Of a DNA stretch of 44,631 nucleotides, positions 16,274 to 25,055 are shown piece after piece; position 1 is the first letter of the stretch, and every line of letters begins with the position of its first letter. The notes under the pieces are model-generated. The model worked only from the letters and a program-made list of their open reading frames with translations. It searched no databases and was not told the origin of the DNA. This stretch comes from Boseongicola sp. Its GTDB lineage: Bacteria > Pseudomonadota > Alphaproteobacteria > Rhodobacterales > Rhodobacteraceae. The stretch is from assembly GCA_028824715.1 (NCBI GenBank), contig JAPPCV010000081.1, forward strand, positions 1 to 44,631. Reading direction: 5' to 3'. Position numbers and translations under genes: made by a program.

Positions 16274-16798
16274 TCAAGAGGAATCCGCGGCACGATCATT
16301 GTCGGATTCCGGCGTTTGACTTGGTGGGACCTTCGGCGCATCAGTTGGAAGCATCGAATTCCACAATCGTCTCCAGGACATCGCGGCAAAGATGATCGCA
16401 AACAGCGCGGTTGACGCCAAGGTCATCCGCCAGTCGTGGTCGCCAGCCAAATACGCGCCCATCAGCGAAACAAATGCCGCCGCCGCGGCGAATCCAAGCG
16501 CCCGCGAGAAGTACTCAATGCTCGGCACAATGAGAACGGTCGCCGCATTGATGGTTGCGGCGGCCGCAAGAACCGCCGCCACGAGGTCAAGCGTCGCAGT
16601 GCAGCGAATGAGGTTTCCGAGCGTCGCGCCATCTGCCTCGCACACGTAGTCGGTGAGAACCAGCATGTAGATCTTCAGGACAAGTGCAATTGCCAGGGCA
16701 ACGCCAAGAACGATGCTCATCGCGGTCGCGATGATTGTCACCGGACGTTCAACGGCAAGTTCGTATCTTTCCGAACGCTGGCGGTTCTCAGTTGTCAT
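16274..16798 (-). CDS. Small integral membrane protein, unknown function
   Basis: A 174-residue protein with four predicted transmembrane helices: residues about 20-45 (TIIATAMSIVLGVALAIALV), about 68-92, about 100-118 and about 128-145. The N-terminal tail is charged and the C-terminal tail is Pro/Ser/Asp-rich (VPPSQTPESDND). I recognise no family. It is the last gene of the long - strand operon and overlaps the preceding SMP-30::isochorismatase gene by four bases (ATGA), so it is probably translated with it. A role as a small transporter or membrane anchor is possible but unsupported. Confidence 0.7.
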   Translation of the reverse strand: MTTENRQRSERYELAVERPVTIIATAMSIVLGVALAIALVLKIYMLVLTDYVCEADGATLGNLIRCTATLDLVAAVLAAAATINAATVLIVPSIEYFSRALGFAAAAAFVSLMGAYLAGDHDWRMTLASTALFAIIFAAMSWRRLWNSMLPTDAPKVPPSQTPESDNDRAADSS

Positions 16799-18360
16799 CC
16801 TCCTGCCCCCAGCCGAGAGATAACGCGGTCGACGCTTGTTATCTCAGCGACATTCGCCATCGCAAAGTCAATCGAGGCCCTGTGCCACGCGTCGTTCATG
16901 GTCGAACAGGCGTCCTCGGGCACGATCACCCGGAACCCCTTGTCCGCACCCGTGCGAGCGGTGTGTTCGACAGACATGTTGGTCCATGCACCGGTATTGA
17001 TAAGCGTGTCTATCCCGCCGTGCCTGAGATAGCTCTGCAGGCGCGAGGTTTCCCACGGACTCATCGACATTTTTTCAACGACGAGATCGGACCCTTGCGG
17101 TTCAAGCCCGGCGACCGGGGCAGCGCCCCAAGAGCCGCGAACCATGGCTCCTGCGTCGATGAGTCCTGAGTAAAGCGGCGCGTTGGGGCCAATCTTTGGA
17201 TGCCCCGGCTCGCAAATGAAATGCACGTGAATGACCGTCACGCCCGCGCGCCTGCATGCATCGGCCAGCCGCCGGGAATTCGCCACGACGTTCTGCGACC
17301 TGGCATGCGCGGGCGATCCGCTCTCGGCGAAGGCGCCGCCATCAATGATGACGTCGTTTTGCATGTCCTGAATGATCAGGGCTGTCTTGCGCGGATCGAT
17401 TGCCGCCTGGGCGCCTGTCGAGGCGCGTGAGGGTGCCGGTTGAGCACGCATGAACGGCTCCTCCCGTCCCTGAGCTCTCAGGTCCACGGCATAGACGCCG
17501 GTCGTCGCGCAAATGTAGAGCGTTCGCCAGTCATCCCCGCCCCAGTGCAGGTTTGCCGACTGCTCGGGCACGACAATCTCGCCCAGCTTCACGCCGTGGA
17601 AATCATAGACCCAGACGCCCCCTGGGCCGGTCACGTAGACGTTGCCGCTGGCATCGGCCTTCATTCCATCGGGAAGCCCGGCGCGATCGTCCTCCTTGAT
17701 GCCGCTTGCGAAGAGCCTCGCTCTGACCAGTTCGCCTCTCGGCCCGATGTCGAACATCCGGATGTTGGCCTGGTCCGTGTCATTGACCCACATGAACCGC
17801 TCGCAGGGGCTGAAGCAAAGTCCGTTGGGCTGCCCGAACATGTACCTGTCGGACACTAGCTGCGGCTCGTCGCCGGGGCGATGCCCGGGCGGAAGCCGGT
17901 AGACACCCTGGAACCCCTGTTGAAGCGGCCTTGGTACCCCAAAGTGTTCCATCCGGCCGTAGGTCGGATCAGTGAAATAGACCGAACCGTCCGAGCGCAC
18001 GCATATGTCGTTGGGCGAGTTCAGCTCCTTGCCCTCGAAGTGACTGGCGAGGACCTCCCGCGAGCCATCGCGATTGAAGCGTGCGACCGACGAAGTCGCG
18101 TGTTCGCAGACCAGGAGATTCAGGTCGGCATCATAGGTCATGCCGTTGCCCTTGTTTGACGGGCGCATGACCTCTTCGACGCCGCTTGCCTCTGACCACC
18201 TTCGCCGAACATCCCCGGGCATGTCCGAAAAGATCAGATGCTGCCCTAGCGGATGCCACAGCGGTCCCTCCGTGAACGTGAAGCCGCTGCCGATCTGCCG
18301 CACCGGCGCATTCAATTCGATCAGTTCAGCAAAGCGAGGGTCGGTCGCAACATGGGGCAT
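16795..18360 (-). CDS. SMP-30/gluconolactonase :: isochorismatase-like fusion
   Basis: A 521-residue two-domain enzyme. Residues about 1-300 are an SMP-30/gluconolactonase beta-propeller, with metal-ligand motifs FTEGPLWHP (Glu), NSPNDICVRSDGSVYFTD (Asn) and GLPDGMKADASGNVYVT (Asp). A Pro/Ala/Ser linker follows. Residues about 325-520 are an isochorismatase-fold cysteine hydrolase with the Asp of ALIIQDMQND and the Lys of LVVEKMSMS. The usual catalytic Cys is replaced by Ser in GAWTNMSVEHTAR (codon TCT). Such domains hydrolyse amides (N-carbamoylsarcosine, maleamate), so the fusion could open a lactone and then act on an amide, if the Ser form is active. ATG 18360 has GAGGAG before it; upstream frame is discarded. 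Confidence 0.85.
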   Translation of the reverse strand: MPHVATDPRFAELIELNAPVRQIGSGFTFTEGPLWHPLGQHLIFSDMPGDVRRRWSEASGVEEVMRPSNKGNGMTYDADLNLLVCEHATSSVARFNRDGSREVLASHFEGKELNSPNDICVRSDGSVYFTDPTYGRMEHFGVPRPLQQGFQGVYRLPPGHRPGDEPQLVSDRYMFGQPNGLCFSPCERFMWVNDTDQANIRMFDIGPRGELVRARLFASGIKEDDRAGLPDGMKADASGNVYVTGPGGVWVYDFHGVKLGEIVVPEQSANLHWGGDDWRTLYICATTGVYAVDLRAQGREEPFMRAQPAPSRASTGAQAAIDPRKTALIIQDMQNDVIIDGGAFAESGSPAHARSQNVVANSRRLADACRRAGVTVIHVHFICEPGHPKIGPNAPLYSGLIDAGAMVRGSWGAAPVAGLEPQGSDLVVEKMSMSPWETSRLQSYLRHGGIDTLINTGAWTNMSVEHTARTGADKGFRVIVPEDACSTMNDAWHRASIDFAMANVAEITSVDRVISRLGAGG

Positions 18361-18373
18361 GGCGCAGCACTCC

Positions 18374-19222
18374 TCAGGCGGGGAACCAGTTGCGGGCTGG
18401 CAGGCTCTCCACAACGGAACCTGGGCAAGTCATGTCAAGCCGGCCCACGACCTGCCCGTGTTCGATTACCGCGCCACGATCATGCACCGGCAACAGGTAC
18501 CGATAGTTGTTGAGCAGTTTCTTGATCTGCGCCTTTTCCGAGCGCTTGGATCCGGCGTGGTTCCCGGTGACCTGCGGTTCCATGTAGTTGTTGACCCGGA
18601 CATGGTTGATGACCTGATCGTTGAAGTCATAGATGACGTCGCCGCAGATGCAGGCCAGCCCATCGGCAGTCTCGACAATCACGTTCATCGACCCTTCCGT
18701 ATGCGCGCCCGCAGGCTCGCACCAGACTCCCGGAATGATCTCTTCCGCGCCCGTGATCTCAAGGTCCAGAAAACGAATGGCTTCGGGTTCGTAGATCCTG
18801 TCGACGAGGTGCTTGATGTCCGGCTTGGGGTACTGCGGGTACATGATGCCCGAGACCGAGAACTCCATTTCCCGGCGGTTCAGCACGACCGTCGTGTTGA
18901 GAGGAAAGTCGTCATCGTTTCCGGCGTGGTCGATATGCAGATGCGTATGCAGGATGTAACGGATGTCGCCCGGCCGAAGCCCGTGTCTTCCAAGTTGCTG
19001 CTCCACGTCGTTTTCGTGATAGCAGTGCCCGCGCATGCCCAGAGTCTCCATGATCGCGTTGTCGCGATACCCGGTGTCGACCAGAACCGGGTACTGCCCG
19101 CCGAGGATGAGAAACCCGTAGGTCGGAACACGACGGACGCGGCCGCACTCGTGACCCAGAACCAGGAAACTGGCTTCGAGCTCGATGTCTCCAAGATCAA
19201 GTATGTGGATGGTGAGGGCCAT
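18374..19222 (-). CDS. Metallo-beta-lactamase-fold hydrolase (AHL-lactonase-like)
   Basis: A 282-residue metallo-beta-lactamase-fold enzyme. The dinuclear zinc site is HTHLHIDHAGN (HxHxDH), with a further His in PAGAHTEGSMNV, the bridging Asp in CICGDVIYDFND and a C-terminal His in VHDRGAVIEHGQ. The layout is that of N-acyl-homoserine lactone lactonases (AttM/AiiA), but that subfamily also contains other lactonases and esterases. Context within a catabolic operon beside two other putative lactonases makes a pathway lactonase more likely than quorum quenching (inference). ATG 19222 follows AAGGGAG. The gene sits 11 bases after the amidohydrolase gene and 13 before the fusion gene. Confidence 0.84.
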   Translation of the reverse strand: MALTIHILDLGDIELEASFLVLGHECGRVRRVPTYGFLILGGQYPVLVDTGYRDNAIMETLGMRGHCYHENDVEQQLGRHGLRPGDIRYILHTHLHIDHAGNDDDFPLNTTVVLNRREMEFSVSGIMYPQYPKPDIKHLVDRIYEPEAIRFLDLEITGAEEIIPGVWCEPAGAHTEGSMNVIVETADGLACICGDVIYDFNDQVINHVRVNNYMEPQVTGNHAGSKRSEKAQIKKLLNNYRYLLPVHDRGAVIEHGQVVGRLDMTCPGSVVESLPARNWFPA

Positions 19223-19233
19223 TGGATACTCCC

Positions 19234-20112
19234 TTATTCGACGCGGTAAACCCGCGCTGCGGTGTCGTTGAAGATTTGCAGTTTCTGCGTCTTGGTGAAA
19301 TTCGCGGTCGCTTTCCTGAAAGCGCAAATGAGGTCCTGATAGTTCGTCCAGAGCTTCTCGATCGGAAAGTTCGATCCGAACATGCAGCGATCAGCGCCGA
19401 AGATTGAGACGGTCTCCTTCACGATGTCGGCAATGAAGTCCGGGTCGTTCCGGTGAATGAACGTTCCGAACGCCGAAAGCTTCGTGACCACGTTCTTGCG
19501 TTTCGCGAGGTCGGTCATGGCTGTGCGCCAAGCCTTCCAACCGGCCTGGGACTGATCTTCCAGCATGCCGGCATGCTGCAGGATGAAAGTCACGTCCGGG
19601 CACGCATCAGCGAGTTCCGCAGCGTCTGCCATTTGGCCAGGAAACACCTGAAGGTCGAAGGTGAATCCGTGCTCTGCGAGCCTTCCGATGTTCTCGACGA
19701 CGCGGGGCTCCGAGACCTGTCTTCGATCGGGGGCGAACCGATAGAGCGGATTCTCGTGCCAGTGAAATTGCTGCCGGAAGCCTCTCAGCAAGGAATAGTC
19801 CATGAGCGACTTCAACGCGGGTCCGACATCGCCCTTCGTGAAGTCCAGAAAGCCGACAATTGCATGTGGCCAGCCTGTCCTGTCCGCAACGGACTGAACC
19901 CAGGCAATTTCGTCCTCGAACCAGTTCGGCGCCCAGTTCGCTTGGACATATACCGATTTCTTGATCCCGGCACCCTTGATGTCAGCACGATACTCGTCGA
20001 CCGGGTAGTCCCTTTTGATCGCTGCGTAGGGACCGAAGATTCTTGGTCGATCGGGGCCGAGCAACCACGGCAGGTCTTTCTGTCGCCAGATATGGTGATG
20101 GGAGTCAATCAT
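19234..20112 (-). CDS. Amidohydrolase-2 family TIM-barrel hydrolase (dicarboxylate/sugar lactonase-like)
   Basis: A 292-residue metal-dependent hydrolase of the amidohydrolase-2 group, which includes 2-pyrone-4,6-dicarboxylate lactonase and L-fucono-lactonase. The N-terminal HxH motif is MIDSHHHIWRQ. Later motifs are the strand-4 GFRQQFHWHENP, FILQHAG and the C-terminal CMFGSNFPIEK. ATG 20112 overlaps the stop of the VWA gene as ATGA; the long upstream frame belongs to that gene's other frame. It probably hydrolyses a cyclic ester or amide intermediate made after hydroxylation by the molybdenum enzyme (inference from context). Confidence 0.86.
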   Translation of the reverse strand: MIDSHHHIWRQKDLPWLLGPDRPRIFGPYAAIKRDYPVDEYRADIKGAGIKKSVYVQANWAPNWFEDEIAWVQSVADRTGWPHAIVGFLDFTKGDVGPALKSLMDYSLLRGFRQQFHWHENPLYRFAPDRRQVSEPRVVENIGRLAEHGFTFDLQVFPGQMADAAELADACPDVTFILQHAGMLEDQSQAGWKAWRTAMTDLAKRKNVVTKLSAFGTFIHRNDPDFIADIVKETVSIFGADRCMFGSNFPIEKLWTNYQDLICAFRKATANFTKTQKLQIFNDTAARVYRVE

Positions 20113-21236
20113 GCCGCACCGCCCTGACGGGCTTGGGAAGCCAGGCTCAGGAGATGGTCCACTACCGCTTCGCTTGTTGATCCGTCGGCCAATGCATCCA
20201 GGTTCGGCACAATCGCACTCAGACCGCCAGTTGAAGGCACGTACTCCGGATCCGATGCCAGCGGCGTCAGCCAGTCTACGCGCCAAGCCAGCTTGGAGAG
20301 TCGGCGAACCGCTTCCAGCATCAGCGTTGGTGACCCGCGTTCCAGGCCGTCGGACAGGACGACAATCGCCGCGCCACGGGCAATGCCGGCATAACGCGGC
20401 ACGGCAAGGAAGGCAGTCAGCGCTTCGCCAATCCGCGTGCCGCCATCAACGTCGGCAACAAGCGCAGAGGCGCGCTCCAGCGCCCTTGCCCGATTGCGTA
20501 CGCGCAACGCCGGTGTCAGCCGTGTCAGCCGGGTGCCAAGCGTAAAGACCTCTGCGTGGTCGGCCGCGCCGCTCAACGCGTGCGCGAATGTCATTGCAGC
20601 CTCTGTTCGGTCCTTCATCGATCCAGAAACGTCAATCAGCAACACGATCTTGCGCTGGCGGTTCTTGCGGCGACGTCGTGCAAGGGTGAAGACCTCGCCG
20701 TCCCGCCTCGCGGCATCGCGCAGGGTCCGACGCATGTCCAGCAGCTTGCCGCCCCGATCAGGTGCAAAGCGGTACGACAGTCGCCGCGGCAGCCGGGCGG
20801 GCGCGAGGCGTTGAAAGCGCGCCAAGGCCGAGCTTCGGTCTTCCTCGGCGAACTCGCGGCGCGACAGACGCTCAATGGCCGTGGCCTCTTGGCCGGTCTC
20901 GGCATCTGGAATGACCCCGTCCCGCTCTTCGACGGCTCCGGTCGGCTCGTGAGCCGAAACCGCTTGGTCTTCGGCTTCAACTGCGCCAGGCGCGGTCATC
21001 CCCAGAAAGTAGGCGCGGAAAAGAGCGTCAAATTCATCCTGCCGGTCTCTGGGAATCGCCAGCATGGCGATCCCGGCCCGGCGGACGTCCTCGACATTGC
21101 GCGGTCCCAACAGCTCGATCGCCTCAAGAAACCCGATGGTCTGGTCGGGACCGACCGCAAACCGATGGGCGCGCAAGACAGCGGGAAACCCGACGAACGG
21201 CTCGGCCGCGCGGGGAAGCGGACGCGGATCCGTCAT
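20109..21236 (-). CDS. VWA-domain protein, CoxE-like maturation factor
   Basis: A 375-residue protein. The N-terminal FPAVLRAHRFAVGPDQT is the typical opening of CoxE-like proteins. A charged middle follows, then a von Willebrand A domain from about residue 197, with the MIDAS motif IDVSGSMKDR at 201-210, Thr in DGGTRIGEAL and Asp in VVLSDGLERG. CoxE partners with the MoxR-type ATPase CoxD to activate molybdenum hydroxylases of the CO-dehydrogenase family, including sulphur/copper insertion in the carboxydotroph enzyme. The coxD-like gene lies directly upstream with an ATGA overlap. It is expected to act in the cytoplasm on the enzyme encoded at 22114-26316. Confidence 0.88.
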   Translation of the reverse strand: MTDPRPLPRAAEPFVGFPAVLRAHRFAVGPDQTIGFLEAIELLGPRNVEDVRRAGIAMLAIPRDRQDEFDALFRAYFLGMTAPGAVEAEDQAVSAHEPTGAVEERDGVIPDAETGQEATAIERLSRREFAEEDRSSALARFQRLAPARLPRRLSYRFAPDRGGKLLDMRRTLRDAARRDGEVFTLARRRRKNRQRKIVLLIDVSGSMKDRTEAAMTFAHALSGAADHAEVFTLGTRLTRLTPALRVRNRARALERASALVADVDGGTRIGEALTAFLAVPRYAGIARGAAIVVLSDGLERGSPTLMLEAVRRLSKLAWRVDWLTPLASDPEYVPSTGGLSAIVPNLDALADGSTSEAVVDHLLSLASQARQGGAA

Positions 21237-22114
21237 GCCGCTTCTCCGGGCAGGAACGCATCCAGTTGCGGAGACAGTTGTGCAAGGTCGTCCTGGTCTT
21301 TCAGCACAACGCCAATCGAGCGCCGGAAGGCCGCGGGCCATGGCTCACCTTGGGCGTTCAATAGCGTCGCCGCCTCCGCCCACTCGACCGTTTCGGCGAC
21401 GCCAGGCAACTTGACCAAAGGCTCTTCCCGCATGAGCCCCACCGAGGCGACCACCGCCGCGGCTGTCGCTTCGGCAACGGACGAAGCCCGAACCATCACG
21501 ATACGGGCTTCAAGTTCAGGATCAGGGAAGTCGATCCAATGATAGACACAGCGTCGCCTGAGAGCCTCGTGAAGGTCGCGGGTGCGATTCGAGGTCAGAA
21601 CGACAATCGGGTGAGATGCCGCGCGAACCGTCCCGGTCTCGGGTATCGAGATGGTGAAGTCCGACAGGAACTCGAGCAAGAACGCCTCGAACTCGTGATC
21701 CGAACGGTCGATTTCGTCGATCAGCAAGAGGGTCTCATCCGGAGCCCGCAGCGCTTCCAGCAAGGGTCGCGCCAGGAGGAATTCATCGGTGTAGACGTTG
21801 AGCTGGCTGTTCTCGGCCTGCCGAATTGCCAGCATCTGGCGCGGATAGTTCCATTCGTAGAGTGCCGCCGCAGCGTCGATTCCCTCGTAGCACTGCAAGC
21901 GGATCACGTTCCGACCCAGTACCGCGCCAATGGCCTTGGCAGCCTCGGTCTTGCCGACGCCCGGAACGCCTTCCAGGAGCAGCGGCTTGCCGAGTGCCAG
22001 CGCAAGATAGGCCGAGGTCGACAGGGCGTCATCCGCGAGGTACTGCGCCGCTGTCAGGGCGCCTTGCAGCGCTCCCGGGCTGTCGATCCCGCGTATGTCA
22101 GCCCGTACCGGCAT
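21233..22114 (-). CDS. MoxR-type AAA+ ATPase, CoxD-like
   Basis: A 293-residue MoxR-family ATPase. Walker A is LLLEGVPGVGKTEAAKAI (about residues 45-62), Walker B is ETLLLIDEIDRSDHEFEAF, and sensor 1 is PIVVLTSNRTRDLHEALRRR. The short form without extra domains is that of CoxD, which unfolds or remodels molybdenum hydroxylase apo-enzyme together with a VWA protein. ATG 22114 shares a base with the stop of the large-subunit gene (TGATG). The next gene, the VWA partner, overlaps by ATGA. The pairing and position directly after the hydroxylase genes support the maturation role. Confidence 0.9.
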   Translation of the reverse strand: MPVRADIRGIDSPGALQGALTAAQYLADDALSTSAYLALALGKPLLLEGVPGVGKTEAAKAIGAVLGRNVIRLQCYEGIDAAAALYEWNYPRQMLAIRQAENSQLNVYTDEFLLARPLLEALRAPDETLLLIDEIDRSDHEFEAFLLEFLSDFTISIPETGTVRAASHPIVVLTSNRTRDLHEALRRRCVYHWIDFPDPELEARIVMVRASSVAEATAAAVVASVGLMREEPLVKLPGVAETVEWAEAATLLNAQGEPWPAAFRRSIGVVLKDQDDLAQLSPQLDAFLPGEAA

Positions 22115-23142
22115 CAGGCGCCCGGTCTGCCCTGGGGACGTGCGCCGCCGTTCGCGCGAATTCCACGCAACACCTTTTCCGGTGTGATCGGAAGGCTGTC
22201 GCATTCAACGCCGACCGCGTTGAACACGGCGTTGGCGATGGCAGGCAACACCGGATTGGCGCACATCTCGCCCGGCCCCTTGCCACCGAAGGGCGCGTCC
22301 GGCGCCGGACGTTCGAGAACCGAGATATGGTGAGGCACAGCGTCACCCGGCCCCGGTTGAAGATAGTGATTGAAATCGATGGGTCCGTGGGACCGGTCCG
22401 GATAATAGGGCTCTGTCGTTTCATACAGCGCATGGCTTACTCCCATCCAGGCGCCGCCGATCAATTGCTGTTCCACCAGTCGGGGATTGAGCGCGCGCCC
22501 GACCTCGTAGGCAGAGTTGATGTGCTGGACCTCGACCTCTCCGGTTTCGTCATCCACCGTCAAGTCTATGATCAGTGCGGCGTGGGCAAAGGATGACACC
22601 GGGGTCATTTCACCGGTGTCGCGGTCGACTTCGGACAGCGGGACAAGAAACATTCCGCGTCCCGCAAGTGTACGGCCTTGATTGAACTGCGCGGCCGTTG
22701 CCGTCGCCTCGACCGTAATTGACCGGCTTGGCGCACCCTTTACATGGATGTTCCCGCGCCCGTCCGTCACGAGGTCTGACGCGTCGACCTCAAGCTCCTC
22801 CGCCGCCGCTTCCAGCAGCTGGGCACGGGCCTCCGTGGCTGCACGGATGATCGCGTTGCCCATTCTGTGCGTTCCGCGCGACGCGAATGAACCCATGTCA
22901 TGGGGACCGGTGTCGCTGTCCGCGGTATCGACAAAGACATCCTCAACCGGCACGCCGAGCGTCTCCGCAGCCAACTGGCGACCTACCGACTTGATGCCTT
23001 GCCCGAGATCGATGGACGAGAGCGTGACCTTGAACTTTCCGTCAGGTGTCGAATGAACCAGCGCCTGGCTCGGGTCACCACCCAGGTTCATGCCGATCGG
23101 GTAGTTGATGCTGGCAAAGCCGCGTCCATGGTGAATGGCCAT
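22114..23142 (-). CDS. Molybdenum hydroxylase large subunit, C-terminal half
   Basis: A 342-residue protein equal to the second molybdopterin-binding half of xanthine-dehydrogenase-family large subunits. It opens with MAIHHGRGFASINYPIGMN, the point where single-chain relatives continue after the first half. Next come LSSIDLGQG and ADSDTGPHDMGSFASRGTHR. The catalytic Glu motif near the end is FGGKGPGEMCANPVLPAIAN, so the active-site base is present. It starts at ATG 23142, sharing a base with the stop of the N-terminal-half gene (TGATG), with GAGGAGG just before. That arrangement gives coupled translation and roughly 1:1 product. The two halves should assemble into one Mo-containing subunit. 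Confidence 0.88.
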   Translation of the reverse strand: MAIHHGRGFASINYPIGMNLGGDPSQALVHSTPDGKFKVTLSSIDLGQGIKSVGRQLAAETLGVPVEDVFVDTADSDTGPHDMGSFASRGTHRMGNAIIRAATEARAQLLEAAAEELEVDASDLVTDGRGNIHVKGAPSRSITVEATATAAQFNQGRTLAGRGMFLVPLSEVDRDTGEMTPVSSFAHAALIIDLTVDDETGEVEVQHINSAYEVGRALNPRLVEQQLIGGAWMGVSHALYETTEPYYPDRSHGPIDFNHYLQPGPGDAVPHHISVLERPAPDAPFGGKGPGEMCANPVLPAIANAVFNAVGVECDSLPITPEKVLRGIRANGGARPQGRPGA

Positions 23143-25055
23143 CAGCGCCTCCTCGACCCGGAGATGAACCGCGACACGCCTGGCCGCCTGACACCACGCT
23201 GGAAATGCGTCGCGGCGCTTTCACTCTCGGCCTCAGCTGCAGGCGGCTGCTGCGCCACCGGCGTGCCTGGCGCCTGTGCCGGTGGCTGCGAAATCGGTTG
23301 ATTGATCGTGCCTGCCGGACGCTGAACATACGCTGCAGGCAGGGAAGGACCGCCTCTGGCACCTGCGGGATGCGTTGCGTGCGCTGTCTCCGTCGGCATG
23401 GTCGGGCGCGCGCTGGATGCCGTTTCATCCACGGGTCCTTGGGGAGCCGGAGGAACGCCCGAGGCACCCTTGAACCCAAGTCGCTCGATCTCTGCTTCCA
23501 TGTCCTCGCGCTGAGGTGCATTGCCGAATGCCGAACTGTTGTTGGAGGAATGGCCCTCGGGAAGCAGTCCGCGGGTCCCATGCCCCGAGAACGGCTCCGG
23601 GGCGAGCCCGGAGCGCCTTCGCTCCCCTACCCTGCCCTCGTCGTCAGTGACCGTCTCGGGGATGACACCCAACGCACCCTCACCGCCGCCGGACTTGCTC
23701 GATGCCCGCGCCGCCTCCGCGGACAGGCTCCAACCCGACTTCTGCGCGACCGCCTGGCAGCTTTCGATCAAGGCGCAGTTCTTTGCCTCGCGCCGATGTG
23801 CCTTCATGTCGCCATCGCGGTATGCGTTCAGGATCCGCAGCTCGATCGGGTCCATTCCGACCGCGCGCGCGACCTTGTCCATGTGACGTTCAATCGCGAA
23901 ATCCACGGCGGTAATGCCGAAGCCGCGCATGGCCGTCGACGGGGTCCGATTGGTGAAGACGCAATAGACATTGGATGCGACGTTCGGGATCGAATAGGGG
24001 CCGGGCAAATGGCCCGTCGACTTCTGCACGGCATAGGAGGACAGCCGCGTGTAGGCGCCGGCATCAAAGAACCCCGTAAAGGCACGCGCGATGATACGAC
24101 CGTCGCGCATCACCCCGTCCTTTATCCGCCAGCGTTCGCCACCGCGCGGACCGCCGACCTGCATCTCTTCGGCGCGGTCCCACATGTATTTCACGGGCTT
24201 TCCCGCGGCCAGGCAGGCGAGCGCCGCCAATGGTTCGTGATGGCTGTCCACCTTGCCACCGAAACCTCCGCCGACGGTGCCGCCGATGAAGTGCAGGCGC
24301 GCCGAGCTGATGTCGAGTTGCTTCGCCGTGACCCCGACCGAGAAGAAGAGGGCCTGGGTCGATGTGTGAACGGTGATCCGGTCGCTGGTTTCGGGGGCCG
24401 CAATGGCACCGCAGGTCTCGATTGGCGCCTGCTCGATTGGCGACATCTGGTATTCGCCCTCGACGATGTGATCGGCCTTCGAGAATGCGGTCTCAACGTC
24501 GCCGAACCGCAGCTTCTGGTGATCATAGGTGTCAAAGTAGTCGAAGGCATTGTTGGGATACTCTTCGTTGACGATCGGCGCCTCGGGCTTCAGCGCCTCC
24601 TCCACGTCCAGAACATGGGGCAGTTCTTCGTAATCCACCTTGACGGCATCAACCGCTTCCTGGGCTGCGCGAACCGAGGTGGCAACGATTGCAAGGATCG
24701 GCTGGCCAACATAGCCGACCTTGTCGGTTGCCAGAAGAGGTTCGTCGTCCCGTCCGAAATTGATCAGCGACAAGAGCGTGTTGGTGTTCACGGGAACGTC
24801 GCGGCCGCCCAGCACACGAACAACCCCGTCCTGCCGCTCCGCAGCCGAGGAATCGACCGACCTGATGCGCGCGTGGTGGTGGGGCGAACGCACGCAACGC
24901 ATGTGCAGGAGCCCGTCGAAAGCATGGTCGTCATAGAATTTCGAACGCCCGGTTACGTGACCCAGGATGTCCTGCCTGATGACCGGCTTGCCAATGACAT
25001 TGAAGTCGTCAGAGCGCTCGTCGGCAAAAAGGTCCTTGCGATACTCTGCATTCAT
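23142..25055 (-). CDS. Molybdenum hydroxylase large subunit, N-terminal half with Pro-rich tail
   Basis: A 637-residue protein. Residues 1 to about 450 are the N-terminal half of a xanthine-dehydrogenase/aldehyde-oxidase large subunit: VIGKPVIRQDILGHVTG, GEYQMSPIEQAPIETCGAI, the cofactor loop TVGGGFGGK (about 260-268) and the active-site loop STAMRGFG (about 373-380). The CO-dehydrogenase signature AYxCSFR is absent, so this is not a CO dehydrogenase. From about 450 to the end lies a 188-residue Pro/Ala/Ser/Gln-rich tail without homology, encoded by 23145-23708. The remaining catalytic half is the next gene. ATG 25055 shares a base with the stop of the 2Fe-2S gene; GTG 25058 is an alternative start. 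Confidence 0.87.
   Translation of the reverse strand: MNAEYRKDLFADERSDDFNVIGKPVIRQDILGHVTGRSKFYDDHAFDGLLHMRCVRSPHHHARIRSVDSSAAERQDGVVRVLGGRDVPVNTNTLLSLINFGRDDEPLLATDKVGYVGQPILAIVATSVRAAQEAVDAVKVDYEELPHVLDVEEALKPEAPIVNEEYPNNAFDYFDTYDHQKLRFGDVETAFSKADHIVEGEYQMSPIEQAPIETCGAIAAPETSDRITVHTSTQALFFSVGVTAKQLDISSARLHFIGGTVGGGFGGKVDSHHEPLAALACLAAGKPVKYMWDRAEEMQVGGPRGGERWRIKDGVMRDGRIIARAFTGFFDAGAYTRLSSYAVQKSTGHLPGPYSIPNVASNVYCVFTNRTPSTAMRGFGITAVDFAIERHMDKVARAVGMDPIELRILNAYRDGDMKAHRREAKNCALIESCQAVAQKSGWSLSAEAARASSKSGGGEGALGVIPETVTDDEGRVGERRRSGLAPEPFSGHGTRGLLPEGHSSNNSSAFGNAPQREDMEAEIERLGFKGASGVPPAPQGPVDETASSARPTMPTETAHATHPAGARGGPSLPAAYVQRPAGTINQPISQPPAQAPGTPVAQQPPAAEAESESAATHFQRGVRRPGVSRFISGSRRR

Noticed and set aside
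18374-19222. Quorum-quenching AHL lactonase
   Set aside because: The fold and metal motif fit, but the same motif serves many lactonases, and the gene sits inside a catabolic operon with no quorum-sensing gene nearby.
23130-23160. Programmed -1 frameshift joining the two large-subunit genes
   Set aside because: GAGGAGG and a possible slip lie at the junction, but no classic slippery heptamer is present. TGATG restart explains the arrangement more simply.
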